Shown piece by piece: positions 1 to 10,319 of a stretch of 32,999 bases of DNA; the first letter of the stretch is position 1, and each line of letters starts with the position of its first letter. Location of the stretch: assembly GCA_033557685.1 (NCBI GenBank), contig JAWQRN010000249.1, forward strand, positions 1 through 32,999, read 5' to 3'. Source of the stretch: Sperchopsis tessellata (lineage: Eukaryota > Arthropoda > Insecta > Coleoptera > Hydrophilidae). The notes below the pieces were generated by a model that did no database searches, was not told the origin of the DNA, and worked only from the letters and a program-made list of their open reading frames with translations. The position numbers were made by a program, and so were the translations under genes.

Positions 1-2
1 CG

Positions 3-338
3 ATCCGAGGCTGCCCCACACGTACTCTTCTTCACACATACAAAACATTCATCCGCCCTATCTTTGACTACCGCAGTTTCATCTTCATGTCGCTCGCTTC
101 CAACACACACAAGTCCTCTATATTAGTCACCGAACGTCGAATACTTCGCACCGCTCTACATCTTGACAGATTCCACCTTTCTGACGAAGTCTGCCACTTG
201 GCTAATATACCCCCCTGGAACTACAGAATAAAAACTCTGCTTGGTCGGCTTGGCAACAAACTAGTAGACACTCTCGACAACGCAGAACACCTCCTATGTA
301 CACCAGGAAACCGCGCAAGAAACGCTTCTGCCCGCTGA
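3..338 (+). pseudogene. LINE-A1: C-terminal end of Jockey-clade reverse transcriptase ORF
   Basis: An open frame runs from base 3 to the stop at 338, entering from outside the window. It reads as the thumb and C-terminal tail of a Jockey-clade non-LTR retrotransposon polymerase: the segment LLHTYKTFIRPIFDYRSF matches the 'LYKxxIRPIxxYG' motif that follows the palm domain, and TERRILRTALHLDRF matches the 'QNKxLRxI' motif. The same family recurs on the minus strand at 9385-10310, where TERCILRTSLYSNRL aligns with it. The catalytic palm lies upstream of the window, so whether the element was intact cannot be judged. This piece has no internal stop, so it looks younger than most ruins here. It is a retrotransposon relic, not a host gene. 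Confidence 0.8.
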
Positions 339-539
339 TCCTGGTACTATCCTGTATAGTGCCTACCACACCCAACATTCTACAATTAAGAAGCTTAAAA
401 CAATTAAAGAACCGAATTCTCCAAATCAAATAATAACGATGCCTGAAAACTACGCAAAGAGCACGAGCCAGAAAACGGAAACAAAAACACAAAGGCTGAA
501 ATGGCTGAAAAGCCAAAAACCGAGGAGTAGAGGATAAAG

Positions 540-542
<3 letters not shown>
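339..542 (+). mobile_element. LINE-A1 3' untranslated region
   Basis: This A-rich stretch follows the LINE-A1 stop codon and runs straight into a (TA)n tract. I see no open frame with family similarity. Its position between the ORF end and a simple-repeat tail fits a short LINE 3' UTR ending in a microsatellite-like tail. Confidence 0.6.

Positions 543-581
<39 letters not shown>
543..581. repeat. (TA)n microsatellite, probable LINE-A1 tail
   Basis: An uninterrupted AT dinucleotide run of 39 bases lies directly after the LINE 3' UTR. It is either the tail of LINE-A1 or a target-site microsatellite. Ile-Tyr repeat ORFs across it on the minus strand are artefacts. Confidence 0.95.
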
Positions 582-582
<1 letters not shown>

Positions 583-1474
583 GGCCATATCAGTCTGTGA
601 CTAACATTCATACGAACTACACGTCTGCCTGTAGTTAGCACTTTATAGAGCTGCGTGGTAACATGCAACCAGTGCTCTGCAGAGCATATAGGGAAATTTG
701 TACTTTTAAGAGGTGTATGGCTTGATAATGTGCCTTGCAACGGTGGACTAAACGCGAGCAAAAAGAAAAGGATACACAGAGGTATCTCCCCGAAAACCTG
801 ATTATTATAAGTTCATTAAAGTTTGCACGGCTTATCTTTTACTCCAATAATTCTGGCGATCTCTTATCCCAATAATTAATGTTCATGATTCTGGAGCATA
901 CTAGATATTATTATTCACTTGCGAAAATATTTGAATTAATTTTTCAAATATTTTGTCGTATCTATACTAAGCACGTGCATTACTATTTCATATCTTCTAA
1001 TACATCCACGCATATTGGAAATGCTGATATGTTAATATGATTTACCATTACCGCCTTCCAAGTTATATCTGCTACAGCGTTATCGCTTTTCGATTTAAAA
1101 CGAACCCTCAAATGCCTGGCATCATGATATGAGCAAGTTCTACACAGACGCAAATATATCAACGATAAATTTTAAGCTATTACCTGTTAATTTTCATGTC
1201 AAACTAAAAAAAAAACAAACATTTATTAAATATTTCACGTAAGATAATACATTATAATATGTAATTTTTGCTCCTAATTAATTAAACTAAAATAACCTAA
1301 ATATAAATATACAGACTGCTTAAACTTAAATTAAACTAACCTAAAGTATATAGAAAATAAATACTTAAAAATATTTGTTTTTATTTTCAATCTGGATCGT
1401 TAAGACTAACTAAAGTTTAAGTTTAACAAAAAATATATCTTTTATATAAACTTTGGATTTAATATCTTGTATTT
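582..1474. other. AT-rich stretch without a recognised gene
   Basis: I see no coding similarity on either strand. The part from about 1240 to 1474 is very A+T rich and lies just past the C-terminal end of the minus-strand LINE-B ORF, so it may hold that element's 3' UTR. Confidence 0.5.
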
Positions 1475-2571
1475 AATTCGATAACGCGTAGTATATCTGG
1501 TGAACATGGCGACGTGTGAAGTGGATTCTGTCTTTCGAAATTTGCAAAGAAAGAATTTCTCTGTTTCTCTATGAATGTATTCGTAAATTTGTGCATATCA
1601 GTATTTCGAGTTTCAACTTAAATCAGTAACTTCTTCTGAATAACTTGCAGAGCTTTAATAGTGTGGTTGGTAGTGTTGGTTTGCATATTTTTCATCATTC
1701 TTTCTACTGCTTGGTAGAGTTTTAGTTTGTTGTTGACAAAGAGTTCTACTTTTGTATGTAATAATGGATATAGGGATATTAAGGTAATAACTTTGTGAAT
1801 ATAGAGGGTAGCTATGTGCTTTCTGTAAAGCAATTTGAAATCTAGGTGGAGTCTATTTAATTGTATTTGAATCAGGGATTAATTTATTTGAAATGATCAC
1901 GTGATTGTATACCTCGGCTTTCTTTAGTGGTAAAATATGCAGAGTGAGGCGGTCTTCGATATTTCTTGATAATATTTCCTCTTTCCACAATGCTGGGTAG
2001 ATGATGGTATCATCTACAAAAAGAGATATAAGGGTAGTATATCCTTTAAGTTCTGCATTTATATAATGTATGAAAATAGAAGGGCCAATGAGAGAACCTT
2101 GAGGAACACCAGAAAGAATAGGTTTAGAAATTTATGGTCTTTCCAATTTACGACAAGTGAACATTATTGTTAATAATTTTGAATAATTCATTCTAAACAG
2201 AGAGAAAATGTATATTTATAGTTTGAACATAAGGCCTTTATGTCAAACTGCCCTATCAATAACCTTTTCTAGGTATAAAGGAGCCAAGCCAGTACCTTTG
2301 TCAATATTGAATATATTGCTGATCTAATTTGTAACGAGTGCTACTGTTGCATGGTATTATGTTTTACACCAAAACCAAATTGTTTAAGGATTAGAATAGC
2401 GTTAGTTTGAGAATGGTACTATAGTGTGGTACGGATAATTGTTTCAAGGAGTTTTCTGATTGATGTGATTTTGTGGATCGTTGAGTTGTTTTCAGAATTT
2501 GGAATAGTGATTATTTTTGCCATTTTCCAGTCAGTAGGGAAGTGTGCTATTTGTAGGAATGTATTAGATTG
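1475..2571 (-). pseudogene. LINE-B reverse transcriptase, palm to C-terminus
   Basis: In minus-strand order the motifs are FPTDWKMAKIITIPN (fingers), a degraded 'QFGF' segment, GVPQGSLIGPSIF (motif B), FVDDTIIY at about 2006-2020 (catalytic YxDD box, with both Asp retained), then LYPLL, NNKLKLYQAVERM and IKALQVIQKKLL (thumb). The tail around 1480-1600 reads as the usual C-terminal segment, ending near NPLHTS. Order and spacing match Jockey-clade polymerases. Several stops and shifts break the frame, so no product is expected. It abuts a mariner terminal repeat at 2572, which explains its abrupt 5' edge. Confidence 0.8.
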
Positions 2572-2632
2572 TCCGATAAGTTTGTGCGTATTTTAAGATT
2601 TCAAAATTTTATTGAAATAAAAACTAAATAAT

Positions 2633-2971
2633 CTAATCTCTTTCTTTCTTAATAATTTTATGGAAACGTTCTGGTAGTTTTTTCGATTCTTCTGAGATAA
2701 AAACGTTGATCTTTTGACACAAACCAGTTGTCTAGACAGTTACGTATTTCATCATTGTCATTTGGAGCAATATCCGGAGGATACGTTCGGTGTTGAAGCA
2801 CCTCCCAACCTTACTCCTCAATAAACATTCTGATATTCGCGACATGCAGGCAGGCATTGTTGTACTGTAGGATTATCTCATGTCGACGATTTGGTCGTCT
2901 TTGACGAACTGCTACTGTCAGTCGCCGAATTTGTTGGTAGTATACCTCAGCTGTTATTGTGCGGTTTTTTT
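2633..2971 (-). pseudogene. Mariner D transposase, C-terminal catalytic part
   Basis: On minus this reads TITAEVYYQQIRRL, then ILQYNNACLHVA, GWEVLQHRTYPPDIAPND and DEIRNCLDNWFVSKDQ, ending with IEKLPERFHKII and a stop at 2633. These are the ordered catalytic motifs of mariner DD34D transposases. The second catalytic Asp (normally HxDNA) is Asn here, while the third (PxDxAPxD) survives. Roughly 20-25 residues that normally follow the third Asp are missing. There is a stop between FIEE and GWEV. The 5' end is cut off by LINE-C. Confidence 0.8.
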
Positions 2972-2991
2972 CTCTTTCAGTATTCATTTGT

Positions 2992-4215
2992 TCACTGCTG
3001 CACATAGGCCTCCCCTAGCCTCCTCCAATAGTCTCTATCTTTGGTTCTCTGCTGCCAGTTTGTCCCTACTTTCTCTTTTCTATTGTCGACCTGCATTTAT
3101 TTTTTTATTCTTGGCCGCTACTATAGTATTCTGGTAGTCCATTCATCATTGTTTATTCTACCTAGGTAACCTGCCCAACTCCAATTAAGTATAGCGATAC
3201 GTTCGTTGACATCAGTTATTCCGGTCTTTTCTCTGATTTCCTTATTTCTAATTTTGTGCTTGAGGCTTATACCCAGTATTCTTCATTCCATCAACCTTTA
3301 AGTGTCACTTCATTTTTCAGAGCTTTTCTTGGTTAGTGAAGCGGCACTCAAGTTATATGTTGAAACGTAATACACATGAGTTTTAAAATTTTCTCTTTAG
3401 GCAGATTGGTATTGTATTGTTCTTAAGAATATACCCCACTTTTTCGAAGGCTGCTCAGATTTTTTGTATTCTTCTCGATATCTCCGCTACCTGGTTTAAT
3501 TTTCCAAGTCTTATTTGTGTCTTTCCTAAATTTATATTTACGCCTATCTGTTTAGCTGACTCATTTAGTTGATACATCATCTCCTCTATTTCGCTTATGT
3601 CCGAGCTAATGAGCACTATGTCATCGGCAAATCTCAGATGGTTCAAAACTTGCCGTCAACATTAACTCATTTTTAGTGCTAATCAAAATATTTTAAGATG
3701 TTCTCCAGGTGTGAACAATTTTGGAGACATCGTATCACCTTGCCTTACGCCTCTTTTAATAGGTATCTTACGAGTTGTTTTATCGTCATCTATTTTCAGG
3801 TGTATAGTAGCTTTGGCGTAAATATTTCTCAATAACTTGATGTAATGTGAATCAACTGTTGCATCTTGTAAACCTCTCAAAACATCCCACAGTTCAATGG
3901 TGTCAAAAGCTTTATGAAAATCGATGAAGCACAGATGCAAAGGCTGGTTGTGTTCTTGGCATTTTTTAATTAATGTTTTGATTGTTTGCAAGTGATCTAT
4001 TGTGCTGAAACCCTTTCGAAATCCAGCTCATTTTTTTGGCTGATAGAAGTCCAATTTAGTAGTTAGTCACTTTATAATGACTTTGGTGAAAAGCTTATAT
4101 CGATGAGAAAGTAAGCTGATAATTCTGTAGTTTCCTATTTCCGTGCGATCTCCTTTTTGTGGATTAGAATGACTTCAGCATATTTCCATCTTGATGGTAT
4201 TTTGCCTTGTTCTAA
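2992..4215 (-). pseudogene. LINE-C reverse transcriptase and C-terminus
   Basis: In minus-strand order: IPSRWKYAEVILIHKKGD, NYRIISLLSHRYKLFTKVI, AGFRKGFSTIDHLQTIK, LHLCFIDFHKAFDTIE (catalytic motif A with Asp), GVRQGDTMSPKLFT (motif B), LNHLRFADDIVLISS (catalytic box FADD, both Asp present, about 3610-3640), then VNINLGKTQ. Near 2992-3060 the tail reads TKDRDYWRRLGEAYVQQ and stops, the standard ending of this RTE-like group. A shift and stops near 3650-3690 separate motif B from the FADD box, and others occur downstream, so it is dead although the catalytic residues survive. Confidence 0.85.
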
Positions 4216-5090
4216 TAATAATCTAATGGTGTTTATCAAAGCTTCTCCTCAATGCCGCAGCGGGTACTTGACCCACACCAGGGACACGACCGTTTTTTAT
4301 TTCTCCAAGAGTTGCTTGGATTTCATATTGTGTTATTGCGGGTATCTCTTCCGTGTCTATATTTATTATCGATATTTCTTGTTAGATTGTTACATTTGCT
4401 TGTGTTGAAGAATACAGACTGGTATAGAATTCCTCCACACTCTTAAAATGGAATTTTTACCTGTAACAATCAGGCCTAGATTTCTAATTTTGGTCACTTG
4501 TACTTTTCCAGAGTTAAATTTCTTCCTCAAAGGTTTCATATTTTTATTGCTTTAAATGGTATCTGTAATTTTTCTTATTTTATAATTCCTTACGTCTTTT
4601 CTGACCTCTCTATTTGTTGCTCTATTTATGTTTCTATACTCCTCAGTTTTTCTGCTTAATTTTCGTCTCTGTTCCATGAGCGCCATTGTTGGAAGATTTA
4701 GTTTGTTGTTTCTGTGACTTTTAGTTTGAGTGCATATTTTCTTTACCGTCACCCAAGTGTCGTTTGGTATTATCTTGGTTAGTTCTTCAGCGTCTGCATT
4801 TTCTATATTTGATTGTGACGGTCTTAGTTGTAATTCTAGCTCGTATCTCATGTGATGTTGGTTCAATATTTCGGTAGTTGGGATTGGGGTATGCCGGATT
4901 AGTTTTTCCGTTCTATTTTAGTATTTATTCTTACAGAAGCACTAACCTGATTGTGGTCTCTATCTGAATGAAATTTATTTAAAACGGATACGTGTGTAAC
5001 ACAATCTCTTTTATGTGATAGAATGAAATCAATTTTATTTTTGATGTGACCATACAGGCTTCTCCACGGCCACTTCAATGATTTCTTAAT
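4216..5090 (-). pseudogene. LINE-C endonuclease C-terminus and EN-RT linker
   Basis: From about 5090 downward the minus strand reads WPWRSLYGHIKNKIDFIL, then VTHVSVLNKFHSDRDHNQV. These match the 'WTWxSPDGxxRNEIDFI' and 'SDHRLV' motifs at the C-terminal end of AP-type endonucleases in RTE-like LINEs. The His of the SDH motif is retained as RDH. An open stretch at 4866-4552 (104 codons), rich in charged residues with LSRKTEEYRNINRATNREVR, is the helical linker before the polymerase. The N-terminal half of the endonuclease is absent because the copy is truncated. Confidence 0.75.
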
Positions 5091-5094
5091 TAAG

Positions 5095-5640
5095 GCAAAT
5101 TATCCTTTCCATACCCCACCAAATACAAAGCACTGATGAAAATCTTGTTTTTTACCCATTCTTTTTGATTTTTCATATTAACACAAAGGTACCATTTTTC
5201 AACCTCCATCATGATTGGTGAAAGGTATGGTGGATGCTGAACCTGCGCGAGGCGTTGTCGAGTAGTAACGAAGCACATGCAACAACCCTCTGATTTGTGT
5301 CGTTTTGTCTAAGTTTACAGGGTATTAATATGCTAAATTTTTTGAGTATAGATGATTTAGAACTGTCTGCTGTGAATATATGATTTGGTTTACCAACTAA
5401 TTTAATTTTTGACGGCTGTCCTCACGGAGATTCTAGACGCTCTTCACTAAAATTTTCTGGATGCCCAGACTTGGGACTACCACTCAGGCTAAAATCGCCT
5501 TAATCGCCTACTTTAAAACAACTTTTGAGCTGTTCCTGCTGCAACATAGCATGTCTGTAAATAATACTGATGCTACGAGCGGTTTCTGTAGAATTAAAGC
5601 TACGATAAAATACATAGAGCTTACATGTCCATAAATTTTA
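5095..5640 (-). pseudogene. Mariner D transposase, N-terminal DNA-binding and first catalytic part
   Basis: Minus-strand pieces in mariner order are GDFSLSGSPKSGHPENFSEE (the 'SGDFSLxDxPRSGRP' linker, about 5430-5510), a helix-turn-helix remnant reading SQQTVLNHLYSKNL (about 5320-5370), CASLLL near 5275, then EVEKWYLCVNMKNQKEW at about 5140-5215. That last stretch corresponds to the 'GDEKWxxYxN' motif, with the first catalytic Asp changed to Val. It ends in LCIWWGMERII near 5095, exactly where the family continues into the 'QTITAExY' segment found at 2971. Several frameshifts separate the pieces. Confidence 0.75.
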
Positions 5641-5752
5641 GGAGAAACCGCAACTAATTATAGACAACAATCAAAAACTAAACGACAGATAATGCATTTT
5701 TTGCAAATGAAGCATAAACAAAATATCACAAGAATTTATAGGACAACCTTAT

Positions 5753-7080
5753 TTTAAAGATATATTTTAATTCATGGCCATCTTAGGTAGATTTTTGAAA
5801 AGTTTGTTTTGAATGGTATCGAGGCCGGTCATTTTGTTTGGTTTGAGCTTTTTAATAATTCAACTAATTTAGGCAGGACAAGAAATTCCTAGTTCAGCTA
5901 AGGCGTTATTTTTCTGTAAGGGAATCTACATTGTATCGGGTAATAGACAAAGGAGATTTAGAGAAAACTTTATTGGGGATAGACTGGCAGGCTATAACTT
6001 TAATAATTGATAATAAATTGTGAACAGAATATTCGGTTTCGTGGCAACTTTGCAGGGGATTGCTTATTAATAAGACTTTGTTGATGATGCCTCTAAAAAG
6101 GAGCCCATTTGCATGTTCGAAATCTGGAATAGACTTGAATATTTTTTTTCATTGCGAAGTACTGGAAAATATGTAATGGAGCGGAAGATGGTCAGAATTA
6201 AGATCATCTGACGTAGAGTTATTGTTAGGGTTAAATTATTTGTTAAAACTAGTTCTATCACCGTTATATGAGCAGGGAGTATTGGAATTTAGAAAATGAA
6301 TGACTTAGTTTGTTCTGATGTGGTGATCATATAGGAGGTTACCATTTATATTATTAGTGACGCCCTTCCAGGTAAAATGTTTGTAGTGCGTTAACAACTT
6401 TCCTGTTTAAGTTTAATAAAGTGTTGAACTGTAGGCGAAGGAATTTTATGTATAGGGGAGGAATGTGATAAAGAAAGTTACATCATTATTGAGAATTCCT
6501 ATAGTCTCAAGTTCTTGTGTGTGGAATTTCCATTCCATAGTAAGGGATATTAAATTTTCCCAGGAAGGTAACTCCTACATGCTGTACGATTACGCCGGAT
6601 TGTTGTAAAATTGGAAAGTATTTGTCAAATCGTTTTTGGTTTCGGAGATAGTAATTATGTCAGGATAATGAAGTTTAAGGGAAATAATGAACTCACGTAA
6701 GAAATTTGTAACGCCACTGGCGTATATATATATTATTCATATTATAGTTTTTATCCATTAACTATTAAGATGAAAACATTCGTAGAAGGCCAGTAATACT
6801 TCGAAATTAGATTTACATTATTCTAGTTTATCTTTTAGTAGATGATTGAGAATATTAAAGTGGTATTATTAGTTGATACAGATATGATATTGGAACTGTT
6901 TAGTAGATTAAAAGATACATGTATTGTTTGAATAGAAACGGCAATTTGGGTTGGTATTAAAGAAGGGTTAGCTGGTGGTGTTGTACTTTGCCACGTATTC
7001 GAAGAAACTCCTGGGAATATACGTGGTTAAGGAAGTGAGGTAATGTGTTTTCAATTGTATTCAGTTGTCTTTTTTAATAT
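5753..7080 (-). pseudogene. LINE-B endonuclease domain and linker
   Basis: Minus-strand reading from the right gives LREFIISLKLHYPDIITISE at about 6640-6710, matching the 'PDIIxIxET' motif of AP-type LINE endonucleases. Degraded segments follow, including a 'GxFN'-like part near 6400. A terminal segment reads ELVLTNNLTLT and LNSDHLPLHYIF (about 6180-6260), the 'SDHxPV' motif. The linker LKPNKMTGLDTIQNK near 5790-5860 leads to the polymerase and is cut by mariner D. Sequence at about 6950-7080 may hold upstream coding remains but I cannot place it. Many stops are present. Confidence 0.7.
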
Positions 7081-7149
7081 AAGCTACAAAAAATGATTCC
7101 GATATATGATTTATCTGAAATATGTTTAATCTAAATAAGGTTTGTAACA

Positions 7150-8215
7150 GGAATAGGTACAAGGGAACGGACACTCAAAGCTAGGAAACTCATCAAAAAG
7201 GCCAGACTATATATTATGCCTATATCTCTCTGCTTTGCTGACTATTTTAGGCATTTTAAAAGATCTGGTGGAGTTCTCAGTTACTTATATTCGCTGAGAT
7301 GCAAACGACATGATCAGTAATTTACACATGGGCAACTCAGCTTAAGTAAGAGTCAACTACACACTCGACGCAATTTAGTACCGGCGTTCAGTAAGGATAT
7401 ATTCTCTCACCACTCTTTTTTAACTTATACAGAGAATACATTATGAGGAAAATACTTAATTGTGACTGACATGTTGATGTTTGTATTGGTAGAAAGAAAA
7501 TTAGGCCGACGATATCATGATAATTGTCACAAACGTGGAATAAATTAAACACACTATGGACCAGCTTGCCAAAATCAATGCTGAATGTAGCCTCAAAATA
7601 TATATTGATAAAACCAAACTGATTATTATTGATAGATCAGGTAATAACTCTCCCCATATCAAAGAAGTAACTTTCTTCTAGGTAATGAATACAATATTTT
7701 ACCTTGACTCTGTGCTAACCGACAACGGAGACACTGATCCTGGGAAATGCCATTAACGATGAGCCACTAAGCTTGTGAAATTATAAAAACATACGAACGT
7801 TACTAAAAAATATCACATTAAGGCTCGTTCAAGCACTGACCTTGCAGCTTATGCCACTGAAATATGGGACTACCAGTGAGATCTCAGATTAATTTGGATG
7901 GATCATCATACTAAAAAGTCTTCGACGAGTTGAATGTCAAGGTCCACCTGCTGCTCAAAATAAATCCAGCGTATCTTGAATACCTAGGGCATACATCCAG
8001 AAGAGCAGGAAAAATTGAGAAAATGATAGTCGAAGGCAAGATGGAAGGCCAGAGGCTCAGGGGCAGGTCACCGGATTTATGGATGGATCGGGTAAAAGGG
8101 TTGGTGGAAGAGGTTATATGTGAGGTAATACAACTAGTTCAGAACGAAACAACATAGAGGGCCATTATCGAATCTCTAAAGCTTTGTGAATGTTGCCATC
8201 AAACATTCTCGGAGA
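7150..8215 (+). pseudogene. LINE-D: RTE-like reverse transcriptase relic
   Basis: Plus-strand pieces in order: LYIMPISLCFADYF (about 7210-7250, matching the motif A segment 'LxLCFVDYxKAFD', catalytic Asp kept), GYILSPLFFNLYREYIM (about 7396-7446, motif B), a degraded 'ADD' box at about 7505-7525, MDQLAKINAECSLKIYIDK (about 7558-7614), then LEYLGHTSRRAGKIEKMI and EGQRLRGRSPDLWMDRVKGL (about 7975-8103). The last two are the hallmark tail ('YxGHxxRR...GRRxRGRPxxxWxDxxK') of this endonuclease-reverse transcriptase group. Frame changes are frequent. It belongs to a different family from LINE-C and has the opposite orientation. Confidence 0.8.
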
Positions 8216-8689
8216 GTAAAGGAACAAAGGAGAAGAGGGCATTATATATAGTTGGCTAGATAGTTGGCTTTGCATAATAAGCAGCAGCAGATTTATCTTT
8301 TTTGGGACATGTTTCAGACAAATATGTCTGTGTTGAACACAGCGGGAGTTGTTATGACAGTGCCAGTTCTCTTCTGGCACTACACGATCAAAAAGTATCC
8401 ACCCTAACACGTGAAAGTGAAAGTTATACAAAATTAAGCATTTTACATTGATAGTGCTCTAGATATAATAATGGGCTAGATGCAACCGTATTGTCAGATT
8501 CTGCCTTTCAGTAAGTAACTGTAATTTATAGAGAGTTATTTTATACCTAGTTTAAATATTCATAAAGAAGAAACATTGTATCTCGCAAGTAGAAATATGT
8601 TTGCTTCTACCATATTCTTTTTAATTTTTCAAAGGTTGAATAATACAGGAAACCTTAAAATTTTTAAAAAATGATAGAGTTTTTTTAAG
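8216..8689. other. No recognised gene
   Basis: Reading both strands gave no family similarity. An 88-codon open frame on minus at 8165-8431 has no recognisable motif and probably occurs by chance. The first bases may belong to the tail of LINE-D. Confidence 0.4.
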
Positions 8690-8950
8690 ACCTCCGACAG
8701 GTAATATCATCTCAGATGAAGATTCAGTCGATGAAGATGATGGTAGTTTACTTGATAACCTTAGTGAACCATAACTACCTAGTGGCGTTGAAATATGTAT
8801 GCGCTATAATGATTGAATTTCAAGAGATGCTGACGGTCCTTAACTAGAAATGAGAACGAAAATAACAAAAGAAGGTAACAATATTCTTAGAAAAAAAGAG
8901 GTTAGGCAACAACAGTTATGTGAAATATTCTGATACAATTTCAATATATT
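8690..8950 (+). pseudogene. piggyBac-like transposase, N-terminal acidic segment
   Basis: The plus strand reads NIISDEDSVDEDDGSLLDNL. This resembles the acidic 'TDEDSGDED...DNLxGxQL' N-terminal segment common in insect piggyBac-like transposases. Stops follow soon after. A diverged copy lies in inverted orientation at 9111-9310. The matching C-terminal part appears at 10320-10790 on plus, so this probably marks the front of one broken element. The catalytic DDD core is not visible anywhere in between. Confidence 0.55.
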
Positions 8951-9110
8951 TTTTTAGAAATTTTCAGATGATAAACTTATCAATTAACTAATAATAGTAA
9001 CATAAATAAAGATTTAGAAGCACTTGATGATGCTATATATAGAGGTGAAGCGCCAAATGGGATCCTACTTATCACGTATCCTGTTCGGCTCAAGTATTCT
9101 ATTTAATTGG

Positions 9111-9310
9111 TATCAGAAAATTTCACTTAACTGTTGTTGCCTAAGGCATTTTTTATAAGAATGTTGTATATTTTTTATTATTTTCGTTCTCACTTCTAGT
9201 TAAGGACCATCAGCATTATTATCAATATCTCTTGTAATTCTGTCATTATTGCGCAGTAATATTTCAGAGCCACTACGCAGTCCACTAAGGTTATCAAATT
9301 AACCAATTCT
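9111..9310 (-). repeat. Inverted copy of the piggyBac-like N-terminal segment
   Basis: The reverse complement of this block aligns over about 195 bases with 8751-8950. Shared stretches include gataaccttagtg, ggtccttaactagaa, gagaacgaaaataa and aggcaacaacagtta. The two arms are separated by about 160 bases and form an imperfect inverted repeat. Differences are scattered, so the duplication is not recent. Confidence 0.8.
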
Positions 9311-9384
9311 TTATCTGTACATGGCGGTATAAGGCCTCTTAGATTAAGAGGAGCCCAATTCAATGAGGTCTTCAACCCTTGGTG

Positions 9385-10310
9385 GTTTATTCGGTATTGT
9401 CGCTAAGAAAGTTATTAATGGGCATTTCCTCTTCCTTCAGTACTTTCTTGGGAGGGGTGGTATTCGAATAATAACTACCAGGTCGCAGACTTGATTGGAA
9501 GGGGATAATCGGTTGGAGTAAAGTGAGGTGCGCAGAATGCACCTTTCGGTGCTGTGAATAGTGGATTGAATGAACGTAGAGAGCGTGGCAAAAAATGGTG
9601 GCTCTGTAGTCAAGGAGAGGACGTATAAAGATTTTGTACGTGTGTGTAAGAGTGTTTTGGGAGGGCAACTGCGTAGTTTTCCGCGAAGTACAGTCATAAA
9701 TTTGGGAGGTGATATTACTTGTTTGCGGACCTGCGTGAGTTTGTTGGTGAAAAGGAGGTTTTTTTTAAATTGAATGCCAAACTATGTGGCCTGGTCTCTG
9801 ATGGGGATGGGCGTGTTCTAAAACGGTATTTGGTTGTTATGGATATCTAGACGTGGGGATATTGTATGGCTAGGAGTTGCGTCTTAGCTGTATAAGGCTG
9901 AATGTGCCATTTGGTCAGGCAACCCTCTAAAGGGGTGACGTAGGTGTATAGGTTATTGGAGGTAGTGAGGGAGTAGGGATGGAAGGACCATATGGCTATG
10001 TTATCTGTAAAATTAAGTATTGAAGTCAGGGGTCGAGGTGGTGGGATGTCTGAAGTGTATATGAAGTAGAGATGGGGAGCTATGACGGAGCTTTGCGGAA
10101 CTCAGGCCTGTGGTGTGAAAGGGACAGATGAGTGGTTGAATATTCGGGCGATATGTGTTTGGAGACTAAGTTATGATAGGGTAAGTGTGAAGAAGATTGG
10201 ATGTATGGAGTTTGTACAGCAGGCCATCATGCCACACATTGTTGAATGCTCGTTTTATGTCCAGAAAGACCGCTGCTGAAATTTTGTAGGAGTTATAGGC
10301 TGTGGTATGG
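9385..10310 (-). pseudogene. LINE-A2: Jockey-clade reverse transcriptase relic, second copy of the LINE-A family
   Basis: On minus, motif B reads VPQSSVIAPHLYFIYTSD (the Gly of PQGS is Ser) and the catalytic box reads LNFTDNIAIW, with the second Asp changed to Asn; both lie near 10000-10110. Further on come LRGKLRSCPPKTLLHT, YKIFIRPLLDY and STERCILRTSLYSNRL (about 9490-9690), which align with LINE-A1 at the window start. Three frames are needed to follow it. It interrupts a piggyBac-like element whose pieces lie on both sides. The 3' end near 9385 is approximate and no (TA)n tail is seen here. Confidence 0.8.
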
Positions 10311-10319
10311 GAAGTCTGA

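Larger units (their letters stand above)
2972..5095 (-). mobile_element. LINE-C: RTE-like non-LTR retrotransposon, 5'-truncated, inside mariner D
   Basis: A minus-strand retrotransposon with part of its endonuclease, a linker, the polymerase and the C-terminal tail. It begins abruptly at about 5095 within mariner D and ends just after a stop at 2992, with a very short 3' tail, before mariner sequence resumes. Five-prime truncation and a short A-rich end are typical of LINE insertions. A target-site duplication could not be fixed by eye. The family resembles the insect 'endonuclease-reverse transcriptase' RTE group. Confidence 0.8.
2572..5752 (-). mobile_element. Mariner D, inserted in LINE-B and itself split by LINE-C
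   Basis: Both ends carry a mariner-type inverted terminal repeat: ttagattgtccgataagttt at 2572 on plus, and on the other side ataggacaacctta ending near 5752, which is its imperfect inverse. TA dinucleotides flank both ends. Between them, minus-strand transposase pieces at 5095-5640 and 2633-2971 are interrupted by an RTE-like LINE. Removing that LINE leaves about 1.05-1.1 kb, a little shorter than a usual mariner of about 1.3 kb, in line with an internal deletion after the third catalytic Asp. The outer flanks are two consecutive parts of LINE-B, so this is an insertion into LINE-B. Confidence 0.8.
1475..7080 (-). mobile_element. LINE-B: Jockey-clade non-LTR retrotransposon, split by nested elements
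   Basis: Two blocks of one minus-strand LINE are separated by a mariner (2572-5752). Reading 5' to 3' on minus, the right block (7080 to 5753) carries the endonuclease and the linker into the polymerase; the left block (2571 to 1475) carries the reverse transcriptase and C-terminus. The join makes sense: the right block ends in LKPNKMTGLDTIQNK followed by KNLPKMA, and the left block begins FLQIAHFPTDWK. These are adjacent motifs in intact Jockey-clade polymerases. Both blocks carry stops and frameshifts. The 5' limit near 7080 is uncertain. Confidence 0.8.

Noticed and set aside
202..761. Minus-strand ORFs with Ile-Tyr repeats around the (TA)n tract
   Set aside because: They are translations of the microsatellite and of the antisense of the LINE-A1 3' UTR.
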